Positions 35,556 to 45,874 of a stretch of 64,000 bases of DNA are shown here, in pieces. A program made the translations under genes and the position numbers. A model generated the notes under the pieces. It ran no database searches, was not told the origin of the DNA, and saw nothing but the letters and a program-made list of their open reading frames with translations. The stretch is from assembly GCF_003862475.1 (NCBI RefSeq), contig NZ_RRCO01000001.1, forward strand, positions 186,001 through 250,000. The letters run 5' to 3'. Position 1 is the stretch's first letter; the number at the start of each line of letters is the position of its first letter. The stretch is from Lachnoanaerobaculum gingivalis (GTDB lineage: Bacteria > Bacillota > Clostridia > Lachnospirales > Lachnospiraceae).

Positions 35556-35930
35556 ATGAGTAGTTTACAAAGTAAAAATATTGTCACATGTATAATTTTA
35601 TCTATAGTAACATGTGGTTTCTACAGTCTTTATTGGCTTTATTGTATCGTAACAGATATCAATACTATTTCAGAAGATCCTAATGCAATGTCACCTGTAC
35701 TTGTTATTATTCTTAGTATTGTTACTTGCGGACTCTACTTCTTATACTGGGTGTATAAGTCAGGTAGCCTTTTGGATCAGAAGATGGTAGAGACAGGAAG
35801 AACAGCGGAAAGTCGTCCTATTCTTTATGTTGTACTTGCATTCTTCGGTCTTTCAATTGTAACATATGCTTTAATGCAGGATACTATCAATAAGCTTGCA
35901 GAAAATGATATGAACAAACCTTCATTCTAA
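35556..35930 (+). CDS. DUF4234-type small membrane protein
   Basis: A 124-residue membrane protein with three hydrophobic segments. Two near-repeats, ILSIVTCGFYSLYWLY and ILSIVTCGLYFLYWVY, carry the CG-[FL]Y-x-[IL]YW signature of DUF4234. GAAAGGAG lies 7 nt before the ATG. No biochemical function is known. The next gene, DUF2752, starts 1 nt after the stop, so the two are an operon. Confidence 0.82.
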   Translation: MSSLQSKNIVTCIILSIVTCGFYSLYWLYCIVTDINTISEDPNAMSPVLVIILSIVTCGLYFLYWVYKSGSLLDQKMVETGRTAESRPILYVVLAFFGLSIVTYALMQDTINKLAENDMNKPSF

Positions 35931-35931
35931 T

Positions 35932-36321
35932 ATGCAAGACAGAATTAAAAGAGTAATAAAAAATACCATTGCAATTTCTTGCCTTGGTATTTTTTTATAT
36001 ATACTGTATTTTATTCATATTCGTATCCCATGCGCATTTAAGGCTATAACTCATTTGGATTGTCCAAGCTGTGGGGTCAGCAGAATGTGTGTATCACTTT
36101 CTCATGGTGATATAAGATCTGCTTTTTACTATAATCAGATACTTGTATTTCTTTTTCCTTTAATCGTAATCTACTATATTTTTTATCAGTTACGATATAT
36201 AAAAACCGGTCAAAGAAAAATAAGTAAATTAGAAAACAATATCATGATTGTAATAATTGTTATATTATTAATATATGGAGTAATAAGGAATTTGCCTTTT
36301 TATCCGTACAGGCTACCATAA
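35932..36321 (+). CDS. DUF2752-type small membrane protein
   Basis: A 129-residue membrane protein with three predicted helices. The DUF2752 signature is seen as PCAFKAITHLDCPSCGVSRMCVSLSHGD (Cys-Pro-x-Cys-Gly-x-[ST]-R). Pairing with a DUF4234 gene is plausible for a small membrane complex; function unknown. Terminates at a strong bidirectional hairpin. Confidence 0.82.
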   Translation: MQDRIKRVIKNTIAISCLGIFLYILYFIHIRIPCAFKAITHLDCPSCGVSRMCVSLSHGDIRSAFYYNQILVFLFPLIVIYYIFYQLRYIKTGQRKISKLENNIMIVIIVILLIYGVIRNLPFYPYRLP

Positions 36322-36347
36322 AAAGTCGGGAAAACCCCGACTTTTTT
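36320..36347. terminator. Bidirectional terminator
   Basis: AAAAAGTCGGG pairs with CCCGACTTTTTT around A residues. It overlaps the stop codons of both the DUF2752 gene and nudC, a compact convergent arrangement. Confidence 0.92.
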
Positions 36348-37200
36348 ATATTTCACCATCTCTGAATTTATGAATCATCTCATGTCCCACGCTTATATGG
36401 AAAGACAGCACAGGTACATCTTCTCTTTCAAACCACCTTGCTTCAGATAATTCTTCTTCCTGCAATGTGATAGTGTCATCCCCGTCCAAATCCGCAATAA
36501 ATGCAAGCATAATGGTATCTGAAAATGACCATGGTTGTGATTTATAAGGTCTGATATTTTTTACATTAAGTCCGACCTCTTCTTTTACCTCTCTGGCAAC
36601 GGCTTCTTCAAGCGTCTCTCCGACTTCTACAAATCCTGCTACCAGCGCATAATATTTATAAGTGCCTTTAGCATTCTTTGTTAGAAGCAGTTTATTTCCG
36701 TTTCTGACAGCCACTATAACTGCAGGAGATATCTTAGGGTATTCTATATTTTTACACTTCGGGCAAATCAATGCTCTTTCAGTGGTGGATTTTTCAGTCT
36801 TTGTACCGCAGTATCCGCAATATTTTCTGCTCTGCATCCATCTATAGACCTGTGATGCACTTACACTTGCAAATGCCTGATAACCGGGCTCAAACTCACG
36901 TAAAGCCTGTATTCCCTCCATATAGAATCCGCCAAACTCCGGAATACTTATATCATCTACCAGATAAAATTCCTCATCATCTACTGCATTCACATAATAG
37001 GATTTTTCATATATATTTTCATCCTCTTCTTCCAAATCTTCAAATCTCGGAATACTCAATGCTCCTGTCAGTGCATCCTTTATAAGCATTATCTTATTGT
37101 ACTCAAAATGCAAAACAAATGATTTTTTATTGTTTTCCTTTGTTGCTTTCTTTCTCCTATATTCAGGATAAAATACTTTCGGATATATTTCCTGTATCAT
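36346..37200 (-). CDS. nudC: NADH pyrophosphatase / NAD-cap hydrolase NudC
   Basis: A 284-residue Nudix hydrolase that splits NAD(H) and can remove NAD caps from RNA. The zinc ribbon is CGYCGTKTEKSTTERALICPKC. The Nudix box is GFVEVGETLEEAVAREVKEEVG, preceded by AVIVAV. The NudC-specific SQPWSFSDTIM follows the box. The N-terminal domain is degenerate. It is followed upstream by pncB on the same strand, linking NAD breakdown and salvage. Confidence 0.93.
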   Translation of the reverse strand: MIQEIYPKVFYPEYRRKKATKENNKKSFVLHFEYNKIMLIKDALTGALSIPRFEDLEEEDENIYEKSYYVNAVDDEEFYLVDDISIPEFGGFYMEGIQALREFEPGYQAFASVSASQVYRWMQSRKYCGYCGTKTEKSTTERALICPKCKNIEYPKISPAVIVAVRNGNKLLLTKNAKGTYKYYALVAGFVEVGETLEEAVAREVKEEVGLNVKNIRPYKSQPWSFSDTIMLAFIADLDGDDTITLQEEELSEARWFEREDVPVLSFHISVGHEMIHKFRDGEI

Positions 37201-37226
37201 ACTACTCTTTCTTTTACTGTTTAAAT

Positions 37227-38690
37227 CTATAACTCCTGATAATTATACTTTTGTAACAGCTCGTATCTCATATCCCATAGCTTCTGTGAAAGATCCACAT
37301 ATGTTTCATGAGGATATGCAAGTCTCTTTGACTCATCCCAAAGGGTATCAAGCTCTTTTTTACAAAATTCTCTTATTTCCATTACTGAAGGAGATTTGTA
37401 TACACATTCTCCATTTTTAAATATCGGTACCAAAAGTTCCTTAGTCTCAAATGAGCCTGCATTAAGCTTTGTTCTCTTCCATGTCTCAACCGGATCAAAG
37501 AGCATAAGTGACTCGTCTGTAGACAGATTCTCCTCTTCCAAACATATATAGTCTGCTATTATCTTGCCGGTCTTTTTATTGTAAATTCTATATATTTTTT
37601 TATTTCCCGGATTTGTTATCTTCTCTGCATTCTCGGACAGTTTTATCTTAGGTATAAACTCTCCTGTTTCCTCATTCATAACAGCCGCAAGTTTATATAC
37701 TCCTCCAAATGCCGGACAATCTTTTGATGTAATAAGGTTTGTACCTACTCCCCATCTGTTGATTGTGGCGCCCTGTAATTTCAATGATGATATAATATTC
37801 TCATCCAAATCGTTTGAAGCCGATATGATTGCATCCTCAAAACCTGCTTCATCAAGCATCTCCTTGGCCCTCTTTGAAAGATATGCAAGGTCACCGCTGT
37901 CAAGTCTGATACCGTAGTTCTTTAAAGGTATACCGGCAGCTCTCATCTCCTTAAATACAGTGATAGCATTCGGCACACCTGATTTTAGGGTGTCATATGT
38001 ATCTACCAAAAGTGTACAGGCTGTCGGGAATGTCTTTGCATAGGTTCTGAATGCCGACAGTTCATCAGGGAAACTCATTATCCAGCTGTGAGCATGTGTT
38101 CCAAGTATAGGTACGTCAAACATTCTTCCGCAGAGTACATTACTTGTTCCTACACAACCTCCTATCACAGCCGCTCTTGCTCCGTAGATACCTGCATCAG
38201 GTCCCTGTGCCCTTCTAAGTCCGAACTCCATCACTCCGTCACCATCTGCGGCCAACACCACTCTTGCAGCCTTTGTCGCTATAAGTGACTGATGGTTTAT
38301 AATATTTAAAAGTGCAGTCTCAATAAGCTGTGCCTGCATTATCGGCGCAATTACTTTTACAAGCGGTTCTCTTGGGAATATAACGCTTCCCTCAGGTATA
38401 GCATATATATCTCCTGTAAATTTAAAATCTCTAAGATACTCCAAGAAATCATCTCTAAAAAGCTTAGTCTTTCTTAGATATTCAATATCATCATTGTCAA
38501 AATGTAAATTTTTAATATAATCTATTACCTGATCAAGTCCTGCACAGATGGCATATCCGTTTTTATTCGGATTTGATCTGTAAAACATATCAAAAATAAC
38601 AGTTTCGTTTACACTATTTTCCAAATGGTATCCCTGCATCATTGTAAGTTCATACAAGTCAGTCAATAATGTCAAATTTCTTTTATCCAT
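37227..38690 (-). CDS. pncB: Nicotinate phosphoribosyltransferase
   Basis: The enzyme converts nicotinate and PRPP to nicotinate mononucleotide for NAD salvage. The product is 487 residues. Signatures: LLTDLYELTMMQGY near the N terminus, FDMFYRSNPNKNGYAICAGL, EFGLRRAQGPDAGIYGARAAVIGGCVGTSN (phosphoribosyl binding), GTHAHSWIMSF with the catalytic His, and RLDSGDLAYLS. The start ATG 38690 is chosen because the protein's conserved N terminus begins there and GGATGG is upstream; an upstream in-frame TTG (38717) would add nine residues. Confidence 0.95.
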   Translation of the reverse strand: MDKRNLTLLTDLYELTMMQGYHLENSVNETVIFDMFYRSNPNKNGYAICAGLDQVIDYIKNLHFDNDDIEYLRKTKLFRDDFLEYLRDFKFTGDIYAIPEGSVIFPREPLVKVIAPIMQAQLIETALLNIINHQSLIATKAARVVLAADGDGVMEFGLRRAQGPDAGIYGARAAVIGGCVGTSNVLCGRMFDVPILGTHAHSWIMSFPDELSAFRTYAKTFPTACTLLVDTYDTLKSGVPNAITVFKEMRAAGIPLKNYGIRLDSGDLAYLSKRAKEMLDEAGFEDAIISASNDLDENIISSLKLQGATINRWGVGTNLITSKDCPAFGGVYKLAAVMNEETGEFIPKIKLSENAEKITNPGNKKIYRIYNKKTGKIIADYICLEEENLSTDESLMLFDPVETWKRTKLNAGSFETKELLVPIFKNGECVYKSPSVMEIREFCKKELDTLWDESKRLAYPHETYVDLSQKLWDMRYELLQKYNYQEL

Positions 38691-38797
38691 TCTCTTATTC
38701 CATCCTTTTTCCGGCAACTACTACACAAGCCATTTCTATATCAATCTATGCTTTATTCAATATATTGTCAAGCTAATTAATTTTAATCTAAGACAAA

Positions 38798-39403
38798 TCA
38801 ATTATTTTCGTTAAATAATATAAGTCCGCCCTTACGTTTATACCCTGTATTCCACAACTCTTTAAAGTCAAACCATCTGTAACTTCCATAGCTTACAACT
38901 TTAACCATAAATTTTTCGCCGTCTTCCTCATAGCCTGTAAGTAAGAACCAATGCCACACAAAACTTTTAAATTTGGGGTTTTTATGCATAAGTACAAGCA
39001 TCGGTATCGGCATTTTCTTATCTATTTGGTCTTTTACAACTTTTATGGCATCCTCTATAGAATTGTCACCTAAAAATTCTGATAAACTTATACTCTGTTC
39101 ATCAATATCTTCCAAGAAGTCACTTATTCCGTCAACATAGATTTCAAGTCTGTCTATGCCTGTCCACCTCGGCCTTAGATATGGCTTTACATCATTTGAA
39201 AAATCCACATAATCAAGTGAGTTCACATTCTCTACATCATATGGGTAAAGCTTATCTTTTCCAAGATATTTTCTCATGTAAACAAAACTGTCACAGGCTG
39301 TTACGCAGGCACATCCGCCTTTATTCATCCACAAATTTTTGAAATCTTCCTGATTCCATCCGTATTTTCCGTCAATGTAAAAATAATCCAATTCTTTTTT
39401 CAT
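38798..39403 (-). CDS. Peptidase C39-like protein of unknown function
   Basis: A 201-residue cytosolic protein. It shows the papain-like layout of C39-type domains: GGCACVTACDSFVYM with a candidate nucleophile Cys, and WHWFLLTGYEED with a candidate His in a hydrophobic strand, then VVSYGSYRWFDFKELW. Related Lachnospiraceae proteins of this kind are known to me only as hypothetical. No signal peptide and no bacteriocin genes next to it, so a bacteriocin-processing role is not supported. Likely single-gene. Confidence 0.5.
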   Translation of the reverse strand: MKKELDYFYIDGKYGWNQEDFKNLWMNKGGCACVTACDSFVYMRKYLGKDKLYPYDVENVNSLDYVDFSNDVKPYLRPRWTGIDRLEIYVDGISDFLEDIDEQSISLSEFLGDNSIEDAIKVVKDQIDKKMPIPMLVLMHKNPKFKSFVWHWFLLTGYEEDGEKFMVKVVSYGSYRWFDFKELWNTGYKRKGGLILFNENN

Positions 39404-39464
39404 ATTCTCTCTAAAATTTTAGAGCAATATAATACAACAGTACTACATTGCTCCAACTAAAAAT

Positions 39465-39788
39465 TTATAAATCTTCTTCACCAAGCAGGTCTTCAAACTC
39501 TTCCTCATCAAGAAGCTCGTCAAAAGCATCTGCAACTATCTCATATTCTTCATCCGTCTCTATATTGGTAAGCTCTGGCTGTCCGTCTTCGGTCTCGGAG
39601 TATCTGTAAAGATATACAACTCCCTCATCATTGTCGTCCTCAGGCATTACTGCAATATACTCTCTGTCTCCGGCACTGAAAATATTGAGTACAACACATT
39701 CAAGTACAGTATCGTCCTCAAGTGTTATATAAACTGATACATTACCTTCTTCCACTATACCGTTTTCAAATAAATTCTTATCGTCCAT
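39465..39788 (-). CDS. DUF1292-family protein
   Basis: A 107-residue acidic protein of the DUF1292 (YrzB-like) family: VSVYITLEDDTVLECVVLNIF, then EYIAVMPED and VYLYRYSE, with an acidic C-terminal helix (DAFDELLDEEEFEDLL). Widespread in Firmicutes, function unknown. It starts 9 nt after the ribF stop and is probably the distal gene of the nusA-infB-ribF operon. Confidence 0.85.
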   Translation of the reverse strand: MDDKNLFENGIVEEGNVSVYITLEDDTVLECVVLNIFSAGDREYIAVMPEDDNDEGVVYLYRYSETEDGQPELTNIETDEEYEIVADAFDELLDEEEFEDLLGEEDL

Positions 39789-39797
39789 AGTTCTCCT

Positions 39798-40748
39798 TTA
39801 TCTTACTTGACTGTTAAGGAAGTTTAAAACTTCCTGTTTATCATTTCTTAATTGATTTTTTAATTCCTCAAGACTACCGAATTTCATCTCAGGTCTTATA
39901 TATTTATAAAGATATACCTCTATTTCTCTGCCGTAAAGATTTGCTTCAAAGTTATACAGGTATGTCTCGACTCTTGAAATATGATTTTTTTTATCATTTT
40001 CAATACTTGGATTTGACCCGACATTTGTAAGTCCGAGATAAAGAGTATCATCGTCACCGATTCTTACTCTGGATGCATAAACTCCGTATTTTGGCAGATG
40101 CTTCTCATTTGAAGGAAATAAATTTAAAGTAGGGAAACCTATAGTAGCTCCTATCTTATTCCCTTCCTCGACAACACCGCTTATAGAGTATATACCTCCA
40201 AGAAGCTTATTGGCTTCTTCCATATCCCCTTCATCAAGTTTTGTCCTGATAAGTGTTGAACTGATATCATTATGAAAATCATCCTTTTCCTTTTCAATTA
40301 TCTTTACATCAAAGCCCAAAGTCTTTGACAATCTGTTTAGCAGTTCAATATTCCCGCTCTTTTTATAACCGAATGCCGCATCGTCTCCTGCAACGATTTC
40401 AGCCATGCCAAGTTTCTTAATAAGAATATCTGTCAAAAACTCCTCTCCTGTAAGCTTTGCAATATCCATATCGAAAGGGTATTCTATATAATAATCAATT
40501 CCCAGTTCTTCCAACTTTTTTCGTCTTTCCACATTTGTAAATATCTGTGTGGTATGCTTATTTCTTACTATATTTGACGGAAGAGTTCTAAAAGAAAATA
40601 CAACAGTCTTTAAGCCCTTTTTATTCGCTTCTTCTTTCAAAGTTCTGAATAACTTTCTGTGTCCCCTATGCTCACCGTCAAACTTTCCTATAACAACAGC
40701 GGTTTTATCTGTTATCTTTATGTCTGTAGTATTTATAAATGTAATCAC
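39798..40748 (-). CDS. ribF: Bifunctional riboflavin kinase / FAD synthetase
   Basis: RibF makes FMN and then FAD from riboflavin. The product is 316 residues. The N-terminal nucleotidyltransferase half has GKFDGEHRGHRKLF (HxGH-like) and SSTLIRTKL; the C-terminal kinase half has GGIYSISGVVEEGNKIGATIGFPTLNL and PKYGVYASRV. It lies 12 nt after truB, a common Firmicute arrangement. Confidence 0.93.
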   Translation of the reverse strand: MITFINTTDIKITDKTAVVIGKFDGEHRGHRKLFRTLKEEANKKGLKTVVFSFRTLPSNIVRNKHTTQIFTNVERRKKLEELGIDYYIEYPFDMDIAKLTGEEFLTDILIKKLGMAEIVAGDDAAFGYKKSGNIELLNRLSKTLGFDVKIIEKEKDDFHNDISSTLIRTKLDEGDMEEANKLLGGIYSISGVVEEGNKIGATIGFPTLNLFPSNEKHLPKYGVYASRVRIGDDDTLYLGLTNVGSNPSIENDKKNHISRVETYLYNFEANLYGREIEVYLYKYIRPEMKFGSLEELKNQLRNDKQEVLNFLNSQVR

Positions 40749-40760
40749 ATTATCACCTAT

Positions 40761-41645
40761 CTATAAAAACATCTTGAATGGCTTTAATTCATCCGATTCT
40801 TTTTTATATATTGCAATAAATATGTCATTAGAATCATAGACTCTATATAAGTCACTGTCTTCAAAATCTTTTTCAAATTTTAATTTATTTCCGTTATGCA
40901 GATATTTATCAAAGTCAGGGGAGGTATTTATTTTGGGCAGGAAGGAAAAATATTCTTCCACGCTCATTATCCTTTTATCTATACTATCTCTCTCTGATTC
41001 CAGTTGTTTCAGGGTAACAGCCCCCTCTATATCAAATCTGTCAACTCTCGTTCTGACAAGAGACTCCATACAACCGCCTACCGAAAGTTTTTCTCCTATA
41101 TCATGGCATAATGTTCTGATATAAGTTCCCTTAGATACTTTGGCCCTAAACTTTACTCTCGGCAAATCAATATCGATTATATCGATATTGAAAATTTCAA
41201 CTTTTCTCGGTTCTCTCTTTACTTCCTTGCCCTCTCTTGCCAAATCCACAAGCTTTTTTCCGCCTACTTTTAATGCCGAATACATAGGTGGAAGCTGCAT
41301 ATACTCTCCAAGAAATGAATTTATTACTTCTTTAACTTCATCCTCGGTCAAATGTGAAGTGTCTTTTTTTTCGGAAATTTCTCCTGAAGTATCCTGTGTA
41401 TCTGTTGACACTCCTAAAAGCAGTACCGCCTCGTATTCTTTTGACTTATCGGTCAACATATCCGACAATACAGTAGCATTACCTAACAATACCGGAAGCG
41501 CACCGACAGCATCCGGGTCCAATGTTCCCGAATGCCCGATTTTCTTTTGCTTAAGAATTCCTCTCATTTTTGCTACAACATCATGAGATGTAAATCCTTT
41601 TTCTTTGAATATATTTATTATTCCGTTATAAGCATTCTTAGCCAT
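40761..41645 (-). CDS. truB: tRNA pseudouridine(55) synthase
   Basis: TruB makes the universal pseudouridine 55 in the tRNA T loop. The product is 294 residues, with motif GHSGTLDPDAVGALPVLLG (catalytic Asp), YEAVLLLGVSTDTQD, LPPMYSALKVGGKKLVDLAREG and GTYIRTLCHDIGE. Start overlaps the nrnA stop by 8 nt. Confidence 0.96.
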   Translation of the reverse strand: MAKNAYNGIINIFKEKGFTSHDVVAKMRGILKQKKIGHSGTLDPDAVGALPVLLGNATVLSDMLTDKSKEYEAVLLLGVSTDTQDTSGEISEKKDTSHLTEDEVKEVINSFLGEYMQLPPMYSALKVGGKKLVDLAREGKEVKREPRKVEIFNIDIIDIDLPRVKFRAKVSKGTYIRTLCHDIGEKLSVGGCMESLVRTRVDRFDIEGAVTLKQLESERDSIDKRIMSVEEYFSFLPKINTSPDFDKYLHNGNKLKFEKDFEDSDLYRVYDSNDIFIAIYKKESDELKPFKMFL

Positions 41646-42585
41646 TCAATTCTTTCTCAATCATAGGCAATAGTGTGTTTTTTAAAATTTCGTCAGCCTT
41701 GCCGTGCACTGTAGCGCCTGCGGCTCTGATATGACCACCGCCGCCAAGTGTGGCCGCAATGCTGCTGACATTTTTATTTATAGAACGCAAACTTACTTTG
41801 TATTCATCTTTAGCGGTCTCATACATAAATAATGCGATTTCCACACCGTCTATATTTCTCAGATTGTCTATGATTCCATCCATTTTCTTTTTATCTGAAA
41901 TATACTTACTCCAGGTATCATAATCCAGAACCCCATAGCAACACTTGCCGTCAAATTCCAATTTTGCATTTGTAAGTACCAGTCCCAAAAGCTTGCTTGC
42001 ATTAAAATCTTTTTTGAAATACGTATCATCTATGATTTTTGTGAAATCAAAACCTTTTGAAATCAGTTCTCCGGCTATATCCATGGTTTCCTTTGTGGTG
42101 GATTGGTATTTAAATACTCCGGAATCATGGACTATGCCTGTATATAAGCATTTTGCAGTCTCTACACTTACTTTATCACTATCCAGCAAAGTGTACAAGA
42201 GTTCACAGGTAGAACTTCTGAAATCTTCCACTATATTAAATTTTGCAAACTTTGTATTGGTGATATGATGGTCTATGCATATACTTTGTGCGGCACTCTC
42301 AAGCATTACACCTCTACTTCCAAGTCTTTCTCTGTCTGACGCATCTAAAGAAACAAGTAAGTCGGCCTCCATAAACGGGTCCTCACTTATCAGCTCAAAC
42401 CCGTTCATAAATGAAAACTTCATTGAAGGCTTTTCAAGACATACCTTTACCTGCTTACCTTCAAAATTTTCTGTTATATAGTTATACAATCCCAAGGTGG
42501 AGCCTGTACAGTCTCCGTCAGGGCTTACATGACCTGTTATAGCTATACTTTTTGCATTTTCAATAAGCTCTATTAGTTTATTCAT
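41638..42585 (-). CDS. nrnA: Bifunctional oligoribonuclease / PAP phosphatase NrnA
   Basis: A DHH/DHHA1 phosphoesterase that degrades nanoRNA and dephosphorylates pAp. The product is 315 residues. Motifs: GHVSPDGDCTGSTLGLY, VSLDASDRERLG, CIDHHITN (the DHH triad) and the C-terminal GGGGHIRAAGA. The start ATG 42585 is preferred because GAGAAGG is a few bases upstream and it overlaps the rbfA stop (ATGAATAA). Confidence 0.93.
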   Translation of the reverse strand: MNKLIELIENAKSIAITGHVSPDGDCTGSTLGLYNYITENFEGKQVKVCLEKPSMKFSFMNGFELISEDPFMEADLLVSLDASDRERLGSRGVMLESAAQSICIDHHITNTKFAKFNIVEDFRSSTCELLYTLLDSDKVSVETAKCLYTGIVHDSGVFKYQSTTKETMDIAGELISKGFDFTKIIDDTYFKKDFNASKLLGLVLTNAKLEFDGKCCYGVLDYDTWSKYISDKKKMDGIIDNLRNIDGVEIALFMYETAKDEYKVSLRSINKNVSSIAATLGGGGHIRAAGATVHGKADEILKNTLLPMIEKELNG

Positions 42586-42949
42586 TGCCCTTCTCATCTT
42601 TTTTTATTACTTCGTCTATCAGCTTATCCATTTTCATACCGTAAGCCAATGACTCATCCAAAACAAATTTTAATTCAGGAGTATTTCTTAAGTTTAATCT
42701 TCTTGCAAGTTCTTTTCTTATAAATCCTGAAGAAGATTTAAGACCTTGTAATGTCTTCTTTGACTGCTCGTCATCACCCAATACACTGACATATATTGTT
42801 GCGTATTTCAGGTCTGTCGTAACTTCCGCATCTGTTACACTGGTCATGGGTGCGACTCTTGGGTCCTTTACATCACCTCTTATGATTTCAGATACGGTTT
42901 TCATTACCTCCGAGTTGATCATAGTAGACTTTAAACTGTTCTTTCTCAT
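42578..42949 (-). CDS. rbfA: 30S ribosome-binding factor A
   Basis: RbfA helps mature the 16S rRNA 5' end. The product is 123 residues of the normal KH-like fold: VMKTVSEIIRGDVKDPRVAPMTSVTDAEVTTDLKYATIYVSVLG, then KSSSGFIRKELARRLNLRNTPELKFVLDES. Between infB and nrnA, as expected for the operon. Confidence 0.95.
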   Translation of the reverse strand: MRKNSLKSTMINSEVMKTVSEIIRGDVKDPRVAPMTSVTDAEVTTDLKYATIYVSVLGDDEQSKKTLQGLKSSSGFIRKELARRLNLRNTPELKFVLDESLAYGMKMDKLIDEVIKKDEKGNE

Positions 42950-42964
42950 ACATTCCTTTCTTTA

Positions 42965-45871
42965 TTATGATCTCGGAACCTCTACCATAGCATATGCTTC
43001 TACCTGGTCAAATTCCTTAATATCATTGAACTTTTCAAATACAAGACCGCATTCATATCCTGTAGCAACTTCCTTAACATCATCTTTGAATCTCTTAAGT
43101 GATGCAAGATTTCCGTCAAAGATCTGCTCTCCGTCTCTTGTAATTCTTACTTTACAACCTCTTACAAACTTACCGTCAAGTACATAGCTTCCTGCAATAT
43201 TTCCGACACCTGAAGCCTTAAAGATCTGTCTGATTTCAGCATGTCCGATAACCTTCTCCTCATAGATAGGCTCAAGCATACCCTTCATAGCGCTCTCGAT
43301 ATCTTCAATTGCCTGATAGATTACTCTGTAAAGTCTAAGGTCTACATTCTCTCTTTCAGCTGTAGCCTTTGCCATCTGATCCGGCTTCACATTAAATCCT
43401 ATAATAATTGCATTACTTGCCGCCGCAAGTACAACATCACTCTCATTGATAGCACCTACACCGCCATGAATTACCTTTACGGCAACTTCTTCATTTGAAA
43501 GTTTTGTCAGTGACTGCTTTACAGCCTCTACCGAGCCTTGAACGTCAGCCTTTACAACTATAGGAAGTTCCTTGACATTTCCCGCCTTAATCTGACTGAA
43601 CAGATCGTCCAGTGAAAGTTTAGCTTTTGTATCTTCGATAAGCTTATTCTTGCTCTCTGAGATAAATGTAGCCGCAAATGCCTTTGCTTCCTTATCGTTT
43701 TCTGTAGCTACAAATACTTCACCTGCATTCGGTACGCTGTCAAGTCCCAAAATCTCAACAGGTGTTGAAGGTCCTGCGGACTTTACCTTTACTCCCTTAT
43801 CATTCATCATGGCACGAACCTTACCTGAACATGATCCTGCCGCTATGAAATCTCCTACATGAAGTGTACCCTTTTGAACAAGTATTCTCGCTACAGGTCC
43901 CTTACCCTTGTCAAGCTCAGCCTCTATTACAAGACCTCTTGCCTTTCTGTTAGGATTTGCCTTAAGCTCCTTTACTTCGGCTGTAAGTATTATCATCTCA
44001 AGAAGGTTTGAGATACCCTCTCCCGTCTTTGCAGATACAGGTACGAAAATTGTGGAACCGCCCCAATCTTCAGGTATAAGCTCATACTCTGAAAGTTCCT
44101 GCTTTACCTTGTCAATATTTGCGGCCGGTCTGTCTATCTTATTGATAGCAACTATTATTTCAACTCCTGCCGCCTTTGCATGGTTTATAGCCTCTACAGT
44201 CTGCGGCATTACACCGTCATCTGCAGCTACTACAAGTATTGCTATATCTGTAGCCTGTGCACCACGCATACGCATTGCTGTAAACGCCTCATGTCCCGGT
44301 GTATCAAGGAAAGTTATAGGCTCTCCGTTTATTTTTACCATATAGGCACCGATATGCTGTGTAATACCTCCGGCCTCTCTGCTTGTAACATTTGTTTTTC
44401 TTATAGCATCCAGAAGTGATGTTTTACCGTGATCAACATGGCCCATTACAACCACTACAGGCGGTCTTGGTACCAATGTCTCTTCCGGATCCTCAGCCTC
44501 CGCCAAAAGTTCGCCGATAACATCTACCTTCTCCTCCATAGTACAGATTACATCATACTCAAGAGCAATCTCTTCAGCCTGCTCGAAAGTAAGCTCAGTA
44601 TTAAGTGTAACTATCTGACCTTTTAAGAAAAGCTTCTTTACAATTGTTGACGGCTGAAGCTTAAGCTTTGAAGCAAACTCCTTGATTGTAATTGTCTCAG
44701 GAATGATGATTTCTTTGATATCATCCTGTACCTCTTCAACCTTTTGCTTTACAGGCATTATGAACGGATGCTTGCTCACCTTGCCCTTTGCAGGACCGTC
44801 CTCGGTTCTGTGCTTCTTATCGTTCTTATTATTATTTTTGTAATTATTCTTATTAACTCTGTTGGAAGTTTTCTTGCCTAAACCGTCAAGTACAGGAACT
44901 CCTGCTGCGGAATCATTTTTCTTGAATCCCTGCTGCTTGTTGTTTCCGAAACTTCTGCCGGTATTCTCATCCTTGGAGAAATCTTTATTTCTGTCATTTC
45001 TGTTGTTTCTGTCATTTGCGCCTTGGAAGTTTTTATTGTCTTTTCCGGCAAAGTTTCTGTTTCTGTCGTTATTTCCGGCACCGTCTCTGCCCTTTGAGTT
45101 TCTGTCGTTCTTAAAGTTTCCCTTTTGATCCTTATCTTTGTTAAAAGGCTTTTTATCTCTGTTTTGAGGACGAGAATCCTTACCTCTTGCCTTATCTCTT
45201 TCTTCTCTTTCTTTGAAGATATTTCTTATAGGCTGAGCACTTTCCTTAGCCTTTTTAGCGGCTTCCATCTCCGCATAGACATTTCTCGGTTTAGCAGGCT
45301 CTACACTCTCCTGAACCTGTGCCATCTTCTCCTCTGTAACAACAGGTGTTTTACTCTCCACCTGTGCTACAGGCTCTTTTGCTGTAACAACTTCCTCTGT
45401 CTTTACAGTTTCAACCGACTTTTCTTCTTTCTTTATTTCTTTTGAAATGTCAGATTTTGAAACCTCGGTTTTCTTCTCTTCCGTAGCCTTCTTTTGAGGC
45501 TGCTTTATTGCTTCCACATCCTTTTTTGTATTCTTCTTAGGAGCTGCAGCTGATTTTGAACCCGACTTTTTTGCAGGCATCTGCTGTGCATTCTGCGGTC
45601 TGAATACTACAACCTTTTTCTTAGGTGCCTCCTCCTTCTTTGCTTCCAATACTTCCTGTGTGGTCTCTACCGTTCTGTTGTCTTTAATATTTTCTTTATT
45701 ATTATTCACTACTTTATTTCCATCTATTTTATTGAATTTTTCTCTAAGCATTTTTTCTTCATCAGCTGATATATTTGACATGGCCACCTTTGATATACCC
45801 TTCTCCTTCAAATATGCTATCAACTCATTATTATTTTTGCCTATTTCTTTTGCCAGATCGTTTACTCTCAA
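42965..45871 (-). CDS. infB: Translation initiation factor IF-2
   Basis: IF-2 is the GTPase that places fMet-tRNA on the ribosome. The product is 968 residues. An N-terminal IF2-N helix domain ([23 protein letters not shown]) is followed by a very long charged linker (about residues 60-380) rich in Lys, Asn, Asp and Arg, with repeated NDRN/DRNN-like runs. The G domain has [22 protein letters not shown] and NKIDRP, then domains II-IV with [15 protein letters not shown]. The linker is low-complexity and probably disordered. Confidence 0.97.
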   Translation of the reverse strand: MRVNDLAKEIGKNNNELIAYLKEKGISKVAMSNISADEEKMLREKFNKIDGNKVVNNNKENIKDNRTVETTQEVLEAKKEEAPKKKVVVFRPQNAQQMPAKKSGSKSAAAPKKNTKKDVEAIKQPQKKATEEKKTEVSKSDISKEIKKEEKSVETVKTEEVVTAKEPVAQVESKTPVVTEEKMAQVQESVEPAKPRNVYAEMEAAKKAKESAQPIRNIFKEREERDKARGKDSRPQNRDKKPFNKDKDQKGNFKNDRNSKGRDGAGNNDRNRNFAGKDNKNFQGANDRNNRNDRNKDFSKDENTGRSFGNNKQQGFKKNDSAAGVPVLDGLGKKTSNRVNKNNYKNNNKNDKKHRTEDGPAKGKVSKHPFIMPVKQKVEEVQDDIKEIIIPETITIKEFASKLKLQPSTIVKKLFLKGQIVTLNTELTFEQAEEIALEYDVICTMEEKVDVIGELLAEAEDPEETLVPRPPVVVVMGHVDHGKTSLLDAIRKTNVTSREAGGITQHIGAYMVKINGEPITFLDTPGHEAFTAMRMRGAQATDIAILVVAADDGVMPQTVEAINHAKAAGVEIIVAINKIDRPAANIDKVKQELSEYELIPEDWGGSTIFVPVSAKTGEGISNLLEMIILTAEVKELKANPNRKARGLVIEAELDKGKGPVARILVQKGTLHVGDFIAAGSCSGKVRAMMNDKGVKVKSAGPSTPVEILGLDSVPNAGEVFVATENDKEAKAFAATFISESKNKLIEDTKAKLSLDDLFSQIKAGNVKELPIVVKADVQGSVEAVKQSLTKLSNEEVAVKVIHGGVGAINESDVVLAAASNAIIIGFNVKPDQMAKATAERENVDLRLYRVIYQAIEDIESAMKGMLEPIYEEKVIGHAEIRQIFKASGVGNIAGSYVLDGKFVRGCKVRITRDGEQIFDGNLASLKRFKDDVKEVATGYECGLVFEKFNDIKEFDQVEAYAMVEVPRS

Positions 45872-45874
45872 TTA

